A stretch of 64,000 nt of DNA from Isoetes taiwanensis (Eukaryota; Streptophyta; Lycopodiopsida; Isoetales; Isoetaceae): positions 162,096 to 226,095 of the forward strand of contig JAJEKV010000411.1 of the NCBI GenBank assembly GCA_021234155.1, given 5' to 3'. The position numbers were made by a program, and so were the translations under genes. Under the pieces are notes generated by a model that was not told the origin of the DNA, made no database searches, and saw nothing but the letters and a program-made list of their open reading frames with translations. Within the stretch, counting starts at the first letter, position 1. The number at the start of each line of letters is the position of its first letter. This document shows positions 32,090-44,069 of this stretch, piece by piece.

Positions 32090-34030
32090 ATTTCTAAAAG
32101 GCAAGAAAGCCAGATACATTGTGGAACACCAGAGAGAAATGTTCTACATTCTCGACCAACACCCAACCCCAGGACATTCTGGAGAAAGGTCCTACACAAA
32201 ATTTCGTAGCCCATAGGGAATATCAGCCCTAACTAGTGGGTAAGTATTTGTGCCAGCTCTCTGATCCTCTACAAATGGGCCCAGTATTAGAAATCACAGA
32301 GGCACATATCTCCCAGGGCCTCCAGTGTTTTGCCAATGGCAAATCAGCTGACTTAGATGAAATACAAGCAGAGCTGCTCAAATGGGCAGGCCACTGATAA
32401 TTCCCATCTTCACTGCAGTATTCAATAGGGCATTGCAGGAAGGATTTTCCAGGCAATAGACCACTAGCAGGGTAGTTTCTAAAAGGCAGGGGACCCAGAC
32501 ATCTCTGCTAACTCTAGAACAATCATGGTCAGCTCCATCTTTAAAAAATTGATGGCCAACATTCTAGAGCAATAATGACAATATGGGTGGAGAAAACAAA
32601 GGTGCGAGCCCTCACACAGGCAGGTTTCAAGACATCAACACTCTACCATTGATCACATCTTCACACTGTGCACCTTGGTTTAGGATTGTAGAAATCGACA
32701 CAAGACCTCTATTGCTGCTTCGTTGACTTCTTTGATATTCGGCAAAAGTTGTGGGAGAGATTAAGATAGTTGGGAGCCCCTATAGACTTGCAAAATATGG
32801 TGTACAAGGTAGACGAGGCTTGTCTAGGCCGACTGATACCGACAGAAAAACTTGTCAATAATAGTATTGGGGTCTGACATGGTGACCGCTTTGTCCAACA
32901 TTGTTTGGCCTCTATATTGACGAGTTGAAAGGATGGATTATTGATCACGGGGGTGATGGAGCTGAGCTTGTGCACCAGATTATTAAGAAGCTCATATGCG
33001 CCGATGATGTTAACTGACATCGCAGAAGAAATGCAGCAGCATTTGCATGCCCTAAACACTTTCTACCGAGCCACGAGAATGCAGGTCAATTTGGCCAAAA
33101 CTAAGATAATGTTTGTCTCATCTTCGCACCATCTAAAGCTTCCTTTCTTTATTTATCAGGTGCAAAAGGTGGAGGTAACACCCACCTATAAGTAACTAGG
33201 GATAGAGTTCTTCATTACCATATATTGGAGCACTTCCATCCAATTACGGTTGATAGCAGATTGAAAGGCGTTGTATGCGATGTAGTACAACAATCACAAG
33301 GCAGAGCTATATCATTGAGCTCATCTATCATACTTGTTCAGCGTCTTAGTGGAACCCGTTATTTTGTACAGGATTGAAGCCTAGGGCCCAATCATATCCC
33401 TGGCGTGCCTCCACCTTAGCCTCTAAGTAAGGTAGTATTTCTCATGTTCATTAGGGAAAATTGTGAGAATTGTGAATCCCTACCTCAAGATAGCCAGAGG
33501 AACGCAGATTGATCCAAGAGAATCCATCAAAACTGTTGCCTAGAATGTTTACATACTAGAGGATGTCTGTGCATAAGTTATTGTACTGACAGATAAGAAT
33601 GTCTCATATCCTGGGTTTCATAAAACGTGGAGGCGCAGCTTCAGGGAGGTGACTATTGCAAACAAGGTTGTGTTTTATTCATACAAAGCCTTTGAAGACT
33701 AAGGATGAGGCAGAAATGAGGCTATTGTATGAACAGAGGAGAGCACACAGATTAGAGCAAGTTTCAGATCCTTTTTAGTACTAATCATTGAGATTATACT
33801 CCCATAGATACAACAAACTGCTCTTGGTATTAATCATGACAAGAAGGACCATTCAAAGACAATGATTTCAAAATTGCAGCAATCTGTGAAGTCTTTTTTG
33901 GAGGCTAGATAAGTAGAAAGCATCCTTGACATGTGCAATAACTCATGGCCATGGGAGGAGGGCCTATGGAGATTTCTCATTGGATTTCTCATTTTGGATA
34001 AAACAAGAATGTGTATATATTTTCATATCT
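32090..34030 (+). mobile_element. LINE relic, ORF2 RT fragment
   Basis: Degenerate plus-strand ORF2. A pre-RT segment (PRTFWRKVLHKIS) aligns with AKFWQKLHARK of the LINE at 9.3 kb. RT motifs follow: QCFANGKSADLDEIQAELL, HSTIDHIFTL, then QQHLHALNTFYRATRMQVNL and AKTKIMFVSSSHHLKL (32985-33140), ending PTYK-LGIEFF. The endonuclease is absent and the RT centre is full of stops. The 3' limit is not sharp. The family resemblance to the LINE nested in the Copia is clear, but the sequences are far apart. Confidence 0.7.
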
Positions 34031-34148
34031 TTCATACCTAGTATGTCTTTTGGTAAAGTTCATCATCGTTGAAAGATCCTGAGCTCTTAACCATGTCTAA
34101 ATTGTTATATGCATTTCACAGTTGCCACCTGAGGGCACCTGTGCCCGA

Positions 34149-35750
34149 TGTTGTGACGTTCCATGTAGTTATACGGTCTATGTCACGTATTTATACGGGA
34201 CACGTACAAATACAAGCACGTCACCACGCTACCATGGGGGTAGGGGAACTTAATTGCAACCTAGGGGGTTACCTTAAAAAGGATTAAATTAGCTATGCTA
34301 ATTTAACACATTAAAAATAATAACCTATAACCTAGGAAATTAGGCTAATTACCATTTGGGAAGGCGCCACCTGCCCCAATCGATTGGGCAGCCTGGGGAT
34401 TGCCAAGTTTGGATGCCAACTTGACCCCTATCCACGGGATTGACTCGAAGATCGACCAAGGAAGGCCGAGGTGGGCCATCAAAGACTGAGAGTCACCATA
34501 GCGGTCGTCCTGTGAAGTGCTGGCTGAATTCTCAACTCCCGGGGAGATGGAGGCCCCATGGAAGCGAGTCCAGCCGGAGGTATTGGGGTGGGTGGTTATG
34601 TGGATTCTAGATAAGCTTGGTTGTGTCCGTTTCTCTGTTCTCTTTGTGATTCAATCATAGAAACTAACCCTTGATTGTATAAGCAAGTTCTCTTTATATT
34701 CAATTACGGTTTCTACTACGAAAGGATGGATTGTTAATTCTTGTTAATCGACTCGAAGCGAGGGGATTACGGGGTAGAGACCTGCCGTAGTGTGTATTGT
34801 AGTATGCTCCTAGAAAATACTGTAGAGTCCTATTAAGTGCGGCTGTGCACAAGAACCCACCGGGTCCTAGATGCTATGGTGCGCTTAGCACCGGACAAGG
34901 AACACAGTGGTGACATGAGGGGTGGGGTCTTGCATGAGCATCAAGGCTCACGAGACTCCCTCACAGTGGGCTAGGCCTAATAGCTTGGGGTCACGTAGAG
35001 GGCGGGTATGGGTCTGACACTCCACGGGTGTAGAGGTGTGATCCGTATGGAGCACCATGCACTTTGAGTAGATTTAGGGTGAGTAAATTAGAGATGCGGA
35101 TGCGGGGGTCATTTGATGCGGCACGTATTCTCTAGCTCACCCATGAAACCACTGTGATTACGGAGGGGCCGCCTCCCACCGCCTCATCGGACCGGCGTCA
35201 TGAACACAGGTAGGCTCGGGGAGGGTGATGCCCCCGAGCTTTGCGTCTCCGGGAAGGCTATAAGGCCATAGCATGAATTGACCCATCCGCAAAGTGTGTG
35301 AGGGGGCGGATGGAGTGGACAACCCTAGCCAATGTTCTATGCCCATAACGCCATGCCAAGACTTCGGTCTGGCGATCTCTTGAGGAGGCCCGGCCGTCGG
35401 TCGATCCTCATGGGAGTCCGAGTAGGGGGTAGAACACAGGGTTTGGGTGTTTTCTTAGGATTAGATGCATATTCTATGCGTTGGTATTTTGGATGGATCG
35501 CCACCCTTACCGTGGTGGTTATTTATGTATATCCGTCTTTGTGTGCTAACCCTTGTATTCATGCTTCGCGACGTAGGAGTCCCATTGAAGGCGTGGGCGA
35601 ATGACCCTTTTGTGTCCTTCTTAGGGCCTCATTTCATAGGTGGCGAAGCAGAGGCGGAGGGCCACGCTCATGGTGAGATGGTCGCCATGGGAGGAAAAAT
35701 CCCCGTATGTATCGTCCAGAGGGTCATTATATATTGCAGGGGCGTCCACG
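34149..35750 (+). repeat. candidate 5' LTR before an iMet primer site
   Basis: A block of about 1.6 kb without coding frames opens tgttgtgacg (34149) and has ttgca at 35734-35738, 13 bp before a primer-binding site. The right side is fixed by that site. The left side is only a TG-start guess. No second LTR is seen before the tandem array at 39.38 kb. Sequence noise around CAG/CTG may obscure its ends. Confidence 0.45.
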
Positions 35751-35751
35751 G

Positions 35752-35764
35752 TGGTATCAGAGCC
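35752..35764 (+). other. primer-binding site, initiator Met tRNA
   Basis: tggtatcagagcc, complementary to the 3' end of plant initiator Met tRNA, as in the Copia at 8398. It marks the start of the internal region of an LTR retroelement on the plus strand. Confidence 0.8.
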
Positions 35765-37381
35765 GTGATTTAGGGTTGCTTTCGAAATCATAGCAATCGC
35801 CAAACACTAACTTCGTAGCATGGTAGTTAGGAGGAGGCTAAGTCAATGTGTCGTTAGTTCTCTTTGTTGTTTGGCTTGGTGTTAGGTTAAGTTAAGAAAT
35901 TGTAACTTTAAAGTGGAGGGCCCAAGATTGGAGGCCTAGTAGGTGCGGGGTAGCTCAAATGGCGAAGATGATGGTTCCATTGGATCGGGCGTACTTGAAT
36001 TACCCTAGAGCGATCAACTCTAGGCGAAAAATGGTCAAGGCTGAAAAAAAAAAAAAAAAAAAAAACGAAGCGAACTTCGAGGCCGCTTGCCTTTTTATTA
36101 AACTGCGGATCAAGTTGAAGCGCCCGAGAAATCTTTGTCGGCATTTGGAAACCCGTCGATTCGAGTCAGCGCAGACCCGCGCCAGTCAACTCGGGCGTAG
36201 CTTGCATTCGGCGGCCTTGATCGAGGCGAAGCCCGTATAATGCCGCCATTTTCCGAATGCGTATGGGCGCGTATTTCCAGCCAGTATAATCTTTTTAAAA
36301 ATAAAATTTTGAAGTTAATAAGAAAAATTTTGAAATTTTAAAAGTTAAGTGGCGTTTAGCAAACCATTTCTTGTCATTTGTTTTTGCTTCCCGCCTCCAA
36401 CCGCTGAGCCGCCCTCGCCATCGCCACCAGAGCCCGGACCTTGCTCCTGCGCCCTTGTGCCTTGTGCATCTTAAGCCCCTTTGCCATCCTCTTAGCCTTG
36501 GCCTTCACTACCCGCTATGGCCATTACCAAGAGCGCTCTGGATCCGTCCACCATGAGCATCGAGAGATTTCGCCATGATTGCTAAGCACATGGCTACTGA
36601 CCCGACCCTCATCGACATCTTGTTGGATGAGCTGGTCAACAGGTTTGAGAACAACGATAGGATTCCATATCACATCTATCACTTCTCGGAGCCATTCCTC
36701 ATAAGGCATTTGAACCTACGCCGACTCCCATATACCCTTGTTGAGCGGCGATATGGTGATGATGCTCATCAAATTTTACCCTCGAGCAGGGAAGGCCATA
36801 TGAGGGAGGAGGAAGATGTCGGAGCCGGCCCGGCCGTATTAGGGGTTTTGCGGGGGAGGACCACCAGGAGATTGAAGCGGGCTGACCACGGCAGCGGGGT
36901 AGGAGTACAGGTACCTCGGGGACGGCTTTGCCGTCATTGATGGAGAAGCCATTGAGGTTCCCCATATCGGCATGAGGGTTCCAACAGCTTTGTATGGGGA
37001 GAAATCCTCGACATCAGCATAGACTATCGGACAACTATTGGGATAGATATGGGTCGCGGCCACCACAACGGTACCCATGGCCGAACTTAATGGCCGCGTC
37101 AGCCCGGCTTTTTGCTCAGATCCAAGAAGACACGAGGAGAGCTGGGAAGAGCGGGAGAAGATTGAGCAAGATGAGCGGAACCGACAAGACCGGTAGGGGA
37201 CCCGTAAGAGGGAGGTGCATCCGGGAGTGGCCCAAACCAAAACCCGTAGTTAAGCTCGGAGGAAGGAGTCGCCCATAAGCCCGGCAGTCAATACAAGGAT
37301 AAGTTAAGGACCGGGGCTTTTGGAAAGAAGACCAGCTTCCGAGGAGGCGCGGCCAGTGGACAACTCGGCCGGTTCTTTGGG
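35765..37381 (+). other. internal region of the LTR element, left part
   Basis: GC-richer than its neighbours, with an A22 run at 36044-36065. Open frames at 35959-36240, 36371-36556 and 36575-36940 (DPTLIDILLDELVNRFENND, IYHFSEPFLIRHLNLRRLP) look like genuine amphipathic protein but match no gag or pol motif I know. The frame changes often. Whether it is gag of a divergent element or captured host sequence cannot be decided from this. Confidence 0.35.
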
Positions 37382-37730
37382 GCTAAGACGGTGCCAACAT
37401 CGTCGGGACACGGGGCACAAATGGTGAAGCCTCATCGGTTCGGACCGGTATCGTAGCATTGCGGGAGATCCGCAAAATTTGAAGTCCACGGACCTTCCGA
37501 TTAGGGAAGTTACCTTTCGTGAGGTTGGTACGGGAGATCGCATGGCCAGTTCAAGACCGATCTCCGTTTCCCTGCACCTTTGCAATTTTGGCGCCTCCAA
37601 GAGGTGCTTTGAAGCCTACTTGGTGGGCACTTTTGGTGACGCCAACCTTGGCGCTATTCACGCAAAGAGGGTCACCATAATGCCTAAGGATCTAGCCCTC
37701 GCCCGTAGGATACGGGGGGAGCAACCTTAG
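37382..37730 (+). pseudogene. histone H3 homologue, frame-broken
   Basis: Pieces of histone H3 occur in the right order. KPHRFGP is followed by VALREIRK (frame +1), [16 protein letters not shown] (another frame) and finally [20 protein letters not shown] and [17 protein letters not shown] with a TAG at 37728-37730. Canonical plant H3 reads [33 protein letters not shown] at the end, so this copy is diverged as well as broken. The Gln of the usual PFQRL (CAG in many plant genes) is missing from the DNA. An AATAAAG occurs about 45-50 bp after the stop. The N-terminal tail is barely recognisable. It could be a real but badly sequenced gene, a pseudogene, or a copy captured by the LTR element. Confidence 0.72.
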
Positions 37731-39340
37731 CCTACTTGCGGGCATCCGCATTTGTACATTTTTTTTTTTTGTAATATTTAATAAAGAGGCTTTTATTTTG
37801 AATTAAAAGTTTAATGGTTTCCATGTTAAATTTAAAATAAAATGCTGACGTCAGCTTTAATAAAAGGGTTTAAAAGGGGACTTTTAGGGTTATTTTAAAC
37901 GTTTCTTTTCCTCTCTCCTTTCTTCTAACGCCATTTTGCCGCCACGACCTTGCCTTTGGTACCATGATGGAGAGAAATGGGATCAGTTCCCCGCCGACTG
38001 CTGCAGCCTTTACTATGCCAACGATAGACCTCCTCACCGGTATGCAGCGGCATCCCAGGATACTGACGGATTCCTTTGATTTTACATGGAGGACATGCTT
38101 CCTCCTGTATTCCTCCAGGGGATCCTCCCCCACTTGTATTTGGGCGGGAGATAGTTCTGCTAGATGTTAGGCGGGACACACATGCTTATGGCGCCACGAA
38201 GGGGAAACTTCGATGGGGTAAACACCTACCGGTGGTCCAAAGATCGGGGGCAGCGATATCCGGAAGCTACTTTCACCCTAGCCATCCTCATGGACCAATA
38301 CGTTGAGGATGAAACCTTACCGCCGAGAGAAGGGCAACCGGGAATCCTCCGGAGGAGGGGGATGCGAAGCATATAGGAATGGGCGACTTTGCGTTGGAAG
38401 AGCTAGCGGAGGAGCTACCACCGGCGCCCGTGACCAATCTATAGGCTTGTCGGGGGTTAGAGCGGCCTTCAGTTTATTTATCACCAAGGCGGGAATACCT
38501 TCTCTTGGATGATATTATCCGGGCATTATCGCGTGGTGGCGGTTCAGCCTTAAGCGCAAAGACCATGTACTTTACGAGCTTGCGCGGAGTATTGTATGGA
38601 TGATTTCATCGACTTCACTTCTACCGAAGCTTCCTCCTCGAGGTGCAAACGGTGCCGGTTCCGCCGGGAGACCCTAGAGCGTGCGGAGACTCTACTACGT
38701 CTTAGCGACTTCGTGATGCAGGAACCGGCCAAGTAACCCGCACGGATGCCTTCGCGGCTATGGGACCTCACGCCCCAAACATTAATATGGTTGAGGTTCC
38801 TCCAGGCTTCGAGATGATGAGGGTGAAGATTTATATCATAACCTGCAAGCACAAGAAGGAGGAGCAACGGGTGAGCTCAAAGAGCAAGAAGTCCCCATGG
38901 ACTTGGAAAGGAAGTGGCCGTGATCGAGACTTCCAAGGGAAAGTCTTCCGGGTAACCACCTTACCGTTTCTTCTTGTCGGCCTTCAAATCACGGACAAGT
39001 CCTCTTCATAGCCCGAGATCTAGGGCCGAGGTCAAGCTTCATGGTGGGCCCTCCGTGCACTCTCTACACCGGCCGCCCCAGAAGCTTCCCTATCGTGACG
39101 TTTACTTATGTACTCGTACGACGGGATCTTGCCCTTACGGCCTTGGGTCAGGATATTGCGCCTTGGATGGGAATGAAGCTCCTCACAGCAGCCCCATTGG
39201 CCGTTGCCTATCCACCGGAGGTTGCATCCATTGCGTTGCGCCACAAGAGACCCAGGGTAACTCTTTGAGACAACCGCCTCCACCACCTCCTAGGGCTAAG
39301 GATAAAGAGGCAGGGCCTAGTTCTTAGACTAAATTTTGAT
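37731..39340 (+). other. internal region of the LTR element, right part
   Basis: After an AATAAA and a T-run, a second promoter-like stretch (ttaaaagggtt, 37861-37876) precedes an ATG at 37964. Discontinuous frames follow: NFDGVNTYRWSKDRGQRYPE, AILMDQYVEDETLPPREG, FIDFTSTEASSSRCKRCRF, MVEVPPGFEMMRVKIYIITC. They look like coding sequence interrupted by small indels, and I recognise no family. The stretch ends in a proline run and an (AT)n run at 39360-39377, beside the tandem array. Confidence 0.35.
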
Positions 39341-42300
39341 ATGCAAATTTTGTTTATATATACATATATATATATATAAACCAGCCTAGCCAAAACCTTA
39401 AGTTTCAACTAGACATCCAAGAAGCCCTAGACTAACTAATTAGGACAACTGGATTTATTGGATCCTAAACAGGAAAGCCTTAGAGATCATGGGACCATCA
39501 TAAAATACAATACATTGTGCCCAATAATAGATCGATTATTCTTTTAACAGAGATCACAATGTAAATATACTACTCAGATTAACCTAACCCAGGCTTTACT
39601 ATACAAAACATTCAAGTAGCAATGATTAGGAACAGCTAAAATAATTGGACCAAATCCATGCAACAACCACTCTTAGTTCACTTAAAAGATGCACTCATAT
39701 ATTAAGCCTTCAAGCAATATTGGAGGTAATAAGTCGTGAGCAAAACTCATAGCAAATGAGATTTAGTTAAAATAAATTGCAAACATCAAACTTAATGATG
39801 CACAACAAAGCGGACAAATAACTTAGATGGCATGCCGATAAATATCAAATAATATGGACCACGAGGATACTTTACATAGGAAAAACATGATATTTTACAA
39901 AGGAAAAAACAGAAAGATGAGAAAACAATGATAGCCATTAGTCTTGATTTCCACGCATTATCATGCGCATCTGGACACTATTTTTCTTCCAAAGACATGA
40001 AATATTGAGACATATTTTTGGTCTATCCAAGGTACATCGAATGAGAACCAAAATTTTATTCAATAATCATATACAAAGGCAACAAAAGCGAGAATAGAAA
40101 ACAAGTGATAACAATAGTGACTCGTTTTCAACTTCGAGGATGTACTTTGCAAGTAGAAAGTTAATTACCACATGTCGTACAAAAATTTCCAACGCTCAAA
40201 GCGCATCGCTAACTCACCAAATTGAGGTAAACCCGTAAAACAAGATTAAAGTTGTGCTCATAAGCTTGAAGAATGAACTGTAAGCATACCAAATCCATTA
40301 ATGCATGGGAGAGTTGTAGTTCGGTTACTGCAAACAAAAATGCACTTGTTAGCCTAAGAAGGGTAAAATGCATATGCTAGCAGGTAAGCAATGAACCACC
40401 TTGGCCTTTCGGCCTTTACCCACAAATTAATAGAAATTACAGTAAAAAATCGTCATAATTTAATGATAATTTAACTCAAATTACATTTGAACAATAAACC
40501 AAAATAATGTAATTAAAAGAATGCTGAAGATCGAATGCCCATTGAGGTTGTATGCTAGATAAAGGAAGACATATCGGATAATTAAGCGGATGGTTCTTGA
40601 GAAAAAATGTAACCATAAAGTCATATATCGTGGAAATTCCAGCCCAAACTAATATTCCTAAGGACGGGTTCTAATTCGGTGATGGCACAACCCTAGCTAA
40701 TAAACCAATAAATCGAGGAGAACTAGAGTAAAAATCATAAACCAAAGGGGTGGCACTCCACTTAAGCGGTTGGGTGAACTGGGGTGGAACTACAGGCCAT
40801 GTTAAGTAAAATATTGAGAAACTAGTCGAAGCAGAACCATAGCAGATCAGAGACCAAAAAGCACATAAGTCTGACTTAAAAATGCAATGTACAGTTTAAG
40901 ATTCAAGGCCAACATAAAATACTAGAGATGGTTATAATGTGAAGGAAATCAAGACATTTATGGATCATAAAGAGCAAGATTATCGATACCAATCGGTTAA
41001 ACAGAAATGCCCATATATCATATTCTTTGGAGCTAGCACATGCACAATGTTATGGATTAAGCGGATGCAACATCTTTGAAAACATATTAAACCATGGCAG
41101 ATAAAGATGTAATACCAGACAATAAAAGCAGGCCTAAGGGGCCAATCCCAGAATAAGACTAACACTACTAGGCTCAAAGATCTAAGCATGATTATATGAT
41201 ACAAATCATTTAAACAGGAAATGCCCATATACCATATTCTTTGGAGCTAGCACATGCAAAATGTTATGGATTAGCAGATGCATCATCTTTGAAAACCCAT
41301 TAAACCATGGAGATAAAGATGTAATACCCGGACTATAGAAGCATAGGACTAAAGGGGGGAAACAAATGCGAGGATAGTTAGTAATCCAATATACAAAACC
41401 TTGGTCAATCTTATGCCCTCAAAGATATAAACACAAGATATCTAGATAATTAAAGGAAACTACAAGGGTGCAACAAATAGTGGATAAGAGAAAAAGCTCA
41501 ATAAATACTCTTTGGAAATGTATAAAGTGAACATCATCAGCCCAAAAACATGTGGATTACAAGGAGAACATGGAAATCGAAGTTAAATGGGTAGGAAACC
41601 CTTGAAATTAAATGGAGAAGGAAAACGAAATTAAATGGAGATATAAATCTTTGGAAACAGGGCATTTAAGCAAATTTATTCCGAACAAAACCAGCAATGT
41701 CAGGGAAGGAAACCATAACTAAAACAGGCCTAGCTTATGCATAAAGAGTATATCTTTGCTATAAACCTTAATAACCCAAAAATTTGGAAAGTAGAAAATC
41801 GATTCAATAGTAGTGGTGTAAGAATTTAAATTCTAAATATAAAGGGAGACTGATTTGTTTTGTATGTCTCCTCGAATCGTCATCTTCAATGGAATTGGAT
41901 AAGGCCACAATATCTAAGTTGCGATAGATGCCTCCACACCCTTTGAAATCTTGCGCCCTCGGGCCTTTATTATGAAGCCCTCGGGCTGCCATCTTTGCTC
42001 ATGGATCAAATGCAATATAGAAAGGGAGAAATACCATATTTATAGATACATCCGCCCTAATGCGGTCGCATTGCTTAGAACTAAGCTAATAAAATGTGCT
42101 TATTACTTAATCAGAAAGATTAAAGTGATGCTGGAGTCTAGTTACCTGTACCGGTCAGTATCAATCCGTCAGCATGATATTTTAGTCCGAATCGTATCAG
42201 AGCGTGGACACATCAGCAAAAGGTGGATGAAAGCTATGCCACAATCCAGAGTCTTCTACGTGGCCGTAGAATAAATCTCATACTTAGGTTTCTGTTAGTA

Positions 42301-43403
42301 AGTTAGGGTTTCGTCCCCAACAAACATAGATAAAAATTGCAATATTTTGTTGAAGTTCGCAAGCTGTGTAAAATACTACACCATAATGGTTACGACCCAA
42401 TATTTAACTTTACATCTTACCATGGTTAGAGCCAAGTCTGAGTATAATTGCAATACACCAAGTATTGTACCACCCATGCATGATAGCACATACATTTAGA
42501 TACATACAAAATACCAATGCAATCAAAATAAACCCACATAAACTCCTGCAACGAATGCCATATGCAGCCATGCAACCATAAGATATACAGTGGATGCGAG
42601 GGGCTTTAGAAGATGTAGCAAAAGCTATTGAACGGCCATCAAGCAATGTCCAATGTTACCTAAGTTACTGCATAATTCTTAACTGACTTGAGTGCGCCCT
42701 TGTGCACATAATCTATCTATTTGAAGGCTACAGATCTTAACATGCGCACTTGGCCCAATATATCCCAATAACTTGGTAAACTTCAGTAAGATCAGAAAAT
42801 ACAATTATTACCCCGCCTCTAGTTCCCAATAGAATCATGCTCCAAAAAAAACCGAATCTCATCTTTCCAAAATAACATGCTGAATTTAATGTTAGAATCC
42901 AAGTTGGTCAGATGTAACAAAATGCACAGGAACACCGTGTGAGTAATTATACCTAATGGATGCAACACAGCAACTGTAAGGTGCCAATCAATACCAGGAT
43001 AAAACATCTATAAGCAAATATCCGAACAGAAATAATGTCACTAATTCACAACCATTTTGTAGCACATCCCAAGCTCTAAGACAATAGAAGGGGGAATAGA
43101 ATACTAGTACTCCAATATGAGGGAAAACACTTGTACCATTATACACTAGCTTGAACAAACATCAATCACTAGTAAAGGGAGTATGAGCCGAGGGCCATGT
43201 TTCAATTTGAGCAGATGACTACTAGGTGTATGGGAACCCTATGCCACAAATATAGAGGAAATTAAGGTAAATGCATCACCATATTTGTTAAATATTAGGC
43301 AAAATTAAGAGCTAACCTTAGCACTAAACTTAGCTTATATTTATATATGCCTCCCTCCTGCCGGAAGGCAGAGATAGGTCCCATATAATGCATAAGGACG
43401 GGA

Positions 43404-43426
43404 GGGTCCCTATGCCATAGGGACCC
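43404..43426. repeat. perfect 11-bp inverted repeat in the tandem unit
   Basis: gggtccctatg, one base, then catagggaccc, able to form a tight hairpin or serve as a palindromic binding site. It is kept exactly in copy 2 at 48090-48112 although flanking bases differ. Confidence 0.85.
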
Positions 43427-43776
43427 CCCTGCCAACTAATTCAAAACAAAACCAAATATTACGCAAAGTAAATTACCAGATTATGTAAAGCTCGAATTTT
43501 TCCATGAAAGATCTTGAGAACTTTTGCCACATATCCTCCTTCGAAGATATTTTTGTTTTAGTGAGTTCAAAGCATTTCAATCCCCAAAGAATTTTGGCAT
43601 AAAGTGTGTAGTAGAGATATTTGGGAAATAACCCAGTAAATTTGGATTTGGCACTGTGGCCAGAGTAAATTTATGCACAATGTAGATAAACAGCACATGA
43701 TAATAATCCTTATTTTTTACTTTTATAGTTATATTGAATCCAAAAATGTTGCAAAACAATATGGTAGAGGTCTCAC

Positions 43777-43932
43777 CTTTCATCGGCTTGTAGGCGGATC
43801 TATCTTTGAGAGAAGGCCATTAAAGATTTTGGATAAATCTCAGTAGAAATAGGCACAAGAGCAAGATTCATTCCATTGTATACCAGCGGCCTTAGCCTCC
43901 ACAACAGAAGTATACTTGTGAATGTTTTCTTC
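43777..43932 (-). pseudogene. candidate exon inside the tandem unit
   Basis: A T-rich acceptor TTGTCTTGTAG precedes an open stretch starting EENIHKYTSVVEAKAAGIQW and continuing through one in-frame TGA to DLSKIFNGLLSKID. It ends before a strong donor (AAAG|GTGAGACC). The same structure is present in copy 2 near 48604-48446. The residues look protein-like, but I recognise no family. The TGA lies in a CTG context, where this region's sequence is least trustworthy. Confidence 0.35.
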
Positions 43933-44069
43933 CTACAAGACAAATAGGAAGTAAGAAACAAGTTCAACCAAGATATTAAATCAATACAATAAAATTATAG
44001 TAAGTCCCAATGATCCCCAAAGCTCACACTTAGGTAAACCCCGGTGATCCAAAGTGGGGAATATATAAA

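Larger units (their letters stand above)
39378..44069. repeat. 4.68-kb tandem unit, copy 1
   Basis: First of three head-to-tail copies. The aligned start ccagcctagccaaaacc falls at 39381, 44070 (as ccacctagcc) and 48753, giving periods of 4,689 and 4,683 bp. The unit is AT-rich with no long open frame. Conserved landmarks are an internal duplication of about 214-bp period (40990-41330), a minus-strand TATAAATA at 42044-42037 with an ATG 35 nt downstream, an inverted repeat at 43404-43426 and a possible minus-strand exon at 43932-43777. Small minus-strand frames (42646-42410, 43007-42819) recur in the other copies. I know of no protein match. Confidence 0.9.

Noticed and set aside
37382-37730. 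Centromeric H3 (CENH3) identity for the H3 homologue
   Set aside because: The loop and tail regions that distinguish CENH3 are the most damaged. The readable C-terminus fits ordinary H3 about as well, so the subtype cannot be assigned.
34149-39340. Endogenous giant-virus fragment, suggested by GC-richer sequence, a diverged histone and compact promoter-like spacing
   Set aside because: No viral hallmark gene is readable, and the tRNA primer site points to an LTR element; kept only as a remote alternative.
42410-42646. 78-codon minus-strand frame conserved in all three tandem units as a real small protein
   Set aside because: Conservation follows automatically from recent tandem duplication. 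There is no recognisable domain, and parts look like intron with splice-like dinucleotides.
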